Origin: Flammeovirgaceae bacterium UBA7330
GTDB taxonomy: Bacteria > Bacteroidota > Bacteroidia > Cytophagales > Cyclobacteriaceae
Direction of reading: 5' to 3'
DNA: 64,000 nucleotides
NCBI GenBank assembly: GCA_002471275.1
Contig: DKPQ01000020.1
Coordinates: 181,038-245,037, forward strand
The notes beneath the pieces were generated by a model. It had not been told where the DNA came from, did no database searches, and saw only the letters and a list, made by a program, of their open reading frames with translations. The translations under genes and the position numbers were made by a program. The first letter of the stretch is position 1; the number at the start of each line of letters is the position of its first letter. Of the stretch, positions 61,811-64,000 are shown piece after piece.

Positions 61811-63712
61811 ATGGTCGACGCAGAAAAAAGAAGTCTGTATCATTCGGGACTTGTTCTTGTGACCTTCATGTCTCTACTTCTGGTGGTAGACTTCCTCATG
61901 AGATTTCTTAACCTGAGATCGTCGTTGAGTGGCCTGGATCTTTTTGATCAGACCCTGGTGACAACGGTCAACAATATTCAGACAAAGATCACCTGGTTAC
62001 GTGGCAGCCTGGTGTTGGGGATCATTGGATTATCTCTATTGAAGACAAAGGAATTTGGTGCAAAGAATAGCTGGTCAAGGATTGGATATCTAATGCTGGC
62101 AATAATACTGATCATCATTTTTCTCAGAGGTTATTCAAACTCCCGCTACTACAATTTGATCATCTATCCGGTTGTCTTCATTGAACTTTTCTTCGTGATT
62201 CCAAAAGGCGTGCAATCAATATTTTCCTTTGGAAAGAGTTCGGATAGCAGCCTTGAAAAGGTAAGTGGTAAAGACGAAGAATTCTCTTTTTCTTTTCATA
62301 CCGATAAGGGTCAATTGAATTTGTTGGACGCCAGGACTGCCACCTTTATTGAAGGTTCTGCCAAGGCTGGAAAGACGGCCTCGCTGATCATACCCATCAT
62401 CGTCCAGTCCATCGAAAATGGTTTTGCCGGTTTGATCTATGACTATGAAGGTGACCTCCGGGAGGAAGGTTCAGGACTGCTTTCCAGAACTGCATATTCA
62501 GCTGTGAAGAAGAGTCAGGGAAAGGTGAATTTTGCCATCATCAATTTCACGGATCTAAGCAGGACGGTACGGTGTAATCCGCTTTCTTCCCAGTATGTTT
62601 CCAGCTACAATCATGCAGTAGAATTGGCAACAGTGATCATGTACAACATCAACCGAAACTGGTCGAAGCACAAGGACTTCTGGGCGGAGAATGCAATCGC
62701 AGCTTATGCTGCAACCATCTGGTATTTCAGAAGGAACCATCCACGGTATTGTACAATTCCACACATTACGGAATTCCTCTTGAAGGACTTCCGCAAAGTG
62801 CTCAGGGTCTTGCAGACAGATGAGGATGTCGCACCTTATATCAGACCCATCCTTGCCGCCCTCGACCGTGACGCGTCGGGACAGATAGCTGGTGCTGAGT
62901 CTAGTACTCAGTTTCCATTATCCAGGATGAGATCACCCGAAGTCTACTATGTATTTAATCCTGATCCGGATCAGGAATTTGATCTTGATATCACCAATAA
63001 AGAAAACCCTGTGATACTGTCCATATGCAATTCGCCGGAACTACAAAATGCACTGGCTCCGGCCATCGGTGCGATCATCCAGGTATGTAAAGTTCAAATG
63101 AATAAACTGGGTAAACAGAAGAGCATTTTCCTCTTTGATGAGATGCCAACCATCTATGTAGATAAAGCAGACAAGATACCGGCTGAAGCCAGGAAGAAGC
63201 AGGTCTGTACCTTCTTTGCTGTGCAGGCTTATGAGCAGCTGGTCCGGGACTATGGAATTCAGAATGCTGGTGTCATTCGCAATGCCTGTGGAAACCTATT
63301 CACGGGTGTCTCAAGCGTGGACTCAGCTGAGATGATCTCCAAGATGATGGGTGATAATAAACAGGAAGATTATTCATTGACCAGTAGTGATTCAGGTCAG
63401 TCAATCACCCAGTCACTAAAGACAGAAAGAGTACTAAAAGCAAGTGAAGTTGCAGGTCAGGATACCGGACATTTTTCAGGCCGGATATTGGGAGGCAAGC
63501 CACCCTTCTTTTCAGCTCAATTCCGATACAAAGAATACCCGTCCGATGAGATACCACATTTCAATTTCCCGGTTTTGATGGATGACTTTGATTCCCAGCA
63601 AATGATCCTTCGGCTCATGGTCCGGGAAAACTACCAACAGGTGATTCAGGACATCAACGAACTGGTCACAAACTATGAATCTAAACTCAACCTTGATGAA
63701 CACGAAGATTAA
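61811..63712 (+). CDS. VirD4/TraD-type coupling protein
   Basis: A 633-residue coupling ATPase. N-terminal helices (SLYHSGLVLVTFMSLLLVVD, later YLMLAIILIIIFLRGYS, YNLIIYPVVFIELFFVIP) are followed by the RecA-type domain with Walker A IEGSAKAGKTASLIIPI and Walker B KSIFLFDEMPTIYV, and the motif GNLFTGVSSVDSAEMISKMM. It feeds relaxosome DNA into the secretion channel; MobC/TraG of Bacteroidota elements is the closest type. It is encoded divergently from the tra operon. The relaxase itself is not in the window. Confidence 0.88.
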   Translation: MVDAEKRSLYHSGLVLVTFMSLLLVVDFLMRFLNLRSSLSGLDLFDQTLVTTVNNIQTKITWLRGSLVLGIIGLSLLKTKEFGAKNSWSRIGYLMLAIILIIIFLRGYSNSRYYNLIIYPVVFIELFFVIPKGVQSIFSFGKSSDSSLEKVSGKDEEFSFSFHTDKGQLNLLDARTATFIEGSAKAGKTASLIIPIIVQSIENGFAGLIYDYEGDLREEGSGLLSRTAYSAVKKSQGKVNFAIINFTDLSRTVRCNPLSSQYVSSYNHAVELATVIMYNINRNWSKHKDFWAENAIAAYAATIWYFRRNHPRYCTIPHITEFLLKDFRKVLRVLQTDEDVAPYIRPILAALDRDASGQIAGAESSTQFPLSRMRSPEVYYVFNPDPDQEFDLDITNKENPVILSICNSPELQNALAPAIGAIIQVCKVQMNKLGKQKSIFLFDEMPTIYVDKADKIPAEARKKQVCTFFAVQAYEQLVRDYGIQNAGVIRNACGNLFTGVSSVDSAEMISKMMGDNKQEDYSLTSSDSGQSITQSLKTERVLKASEVAGQDTGHFSGRILGGKPPFFSAQFRYKEYPSDEIPHFNFPVLMDDFDSQQMILRLMVRENYQQVIQDINELVTNYESKLNLDEHED

Positions 63713-63759
63713 GTTTTCTTACCCAAATTCAGATCATGAAATCAACCTGGTTTTAGGTA

Positions 63760-63945
63760 ATGCTAAACAGATTTGAAATGAAATTATACCACCTCATAAC
63801 AGGTAAAATGCTATACCTTCCTGGCTATCAGGTACAAGGCAAATCTGTAATAGTTCAAGACACTTCGCACTGCTCAGAGCCAGCTGCATTAGCACACCAT
63901 ACCTATCCCCTAAAAATACTCAGTGAAACGTATAGAGTATGCTGA
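63760..63945 (+). CDS. Small hypothetical protein coupled to the next gene
   Basis: 61 residues (MLNRFEMKLYHLITGKMLYL ...), no known domain. Its stop overlaps an ATG at 63939 in another frame, so the two could be translationally coupled, which argues mildly for reality. It starts 47 bp after the coupling protein gene. Chance cannot be excluded. Confidence 0.4.
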   Translation: MLNRFEMKLYHLITGKMLYLPGYQVQGKSVIVQDTSHCSEPAALAHHTYPLKILSETYRVC

Positions 63946-64000
63946 CAGATACATTATACAAAGAACCACTCACTGCTCCTTCCGCACTCACTCAGCGCAG
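63939..64000 (+). CDS. Start of a gene running out of the window
   Basis: ATG 63939 opens a frame (MLTDTLYKEPLTAPSALTQR) that stays open to the end of the window. Product cannot be told from 20 codons. It is the fourth gene of the plus-strand transfer unit. Confidence 0.4.
   Translation, partial: MLTDTLYKEPLTAPSALTQR

Overview
The window comes from a Bacteroidota chromosome, most likely Cytophagales-like. The signs are a -33/-7 promoter of the TTG-N19-TAnnTTTG type before tRNA-His, a type IX secretion sorting domain, CTnDOT-type tra genes, six-bladed beta-propeller lipoproteins, and GG-leader peptide precursors of the 'GG-Bacteroidales' natural-product type. Most genes are AT-rich; two RND efflux genes are clearly more GC-rich.

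Layout. 1-2.7 kb: end of dihydroorotase, tRNA-His, a small hypothetical gene and a lone ParB-like gene. 2.7-8 kb: a graveyard of broken insertion sequences (IS256, IS3, IS1182, IS21) around a TlpA-like lipoprotein and a divergent Cys-rich double-glycine peptide gene. 8-19.1 kb: a second peptide gene and a minus-strand set for peptide export and maturation, namely a LanC-like protein, a VKOR-thioredoxin fusion, a small HTH protein, a C39-peptidase ABC exporter, a HlyD adaptor split by a complete IS3 element, and a glycosyltransferase. A GT4 glycosyltransferase and a degenerate peptide gene follow. 19.2-44.2 kb: sugar epimerase, four beta-propeller lipoproteins, two RND permeases with one adaptor, a BlaI-type repressor operon, three more peptide genes, a TonB-like protein, a decayed IS21 and a frameshifted gene. 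The spaces between genes here are mosaics of short palindromes and 9-11 bp tandem words. 44.5-46.7 kb: NTF2-like, RadC-like, XRE and HNH/NUMOD4 proteins. 46.7-64 kb: part of a conjugative element, with a minus-strand tra operon (traE, F, G, I, J, K, M, N, O) that continues into a 1,694-residue type IX-secreted multi-repeat protein and a PKD lipoprotein, and a divergent plus-strand unit with a two-OB-like-domain protein and a VirD4-like coupling ATPase.

Main observation. Five intact and one degenerate precursor are scattered over 39 kb. They share a Cys-free leader ending in FRGGS, and their cores differ completely. Every intact core has an even number of cysteines (6 or 8). All six have the same 17-bp dyad (consensus GTCCAGAAATAATGGAC); it lies 81-109 bp upstream of the start codon in the five intact genes. 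A 14/17 match lies 104 bp upstream of the C39 exporter. Four of the genes share a second element 15-22 nt before the start codon. I infer one co-regulated system in which unlinked Cys-rich peptides are cleaved after GG and exported by one C39 transporter, oxidised by the VKOR-thioredoxin protein (and perhaps TlpA), and possibly glycosylated. The HlyD adaptor is interrupted, so the exporter may be inactive in this strain unless another adaptor substitutes.
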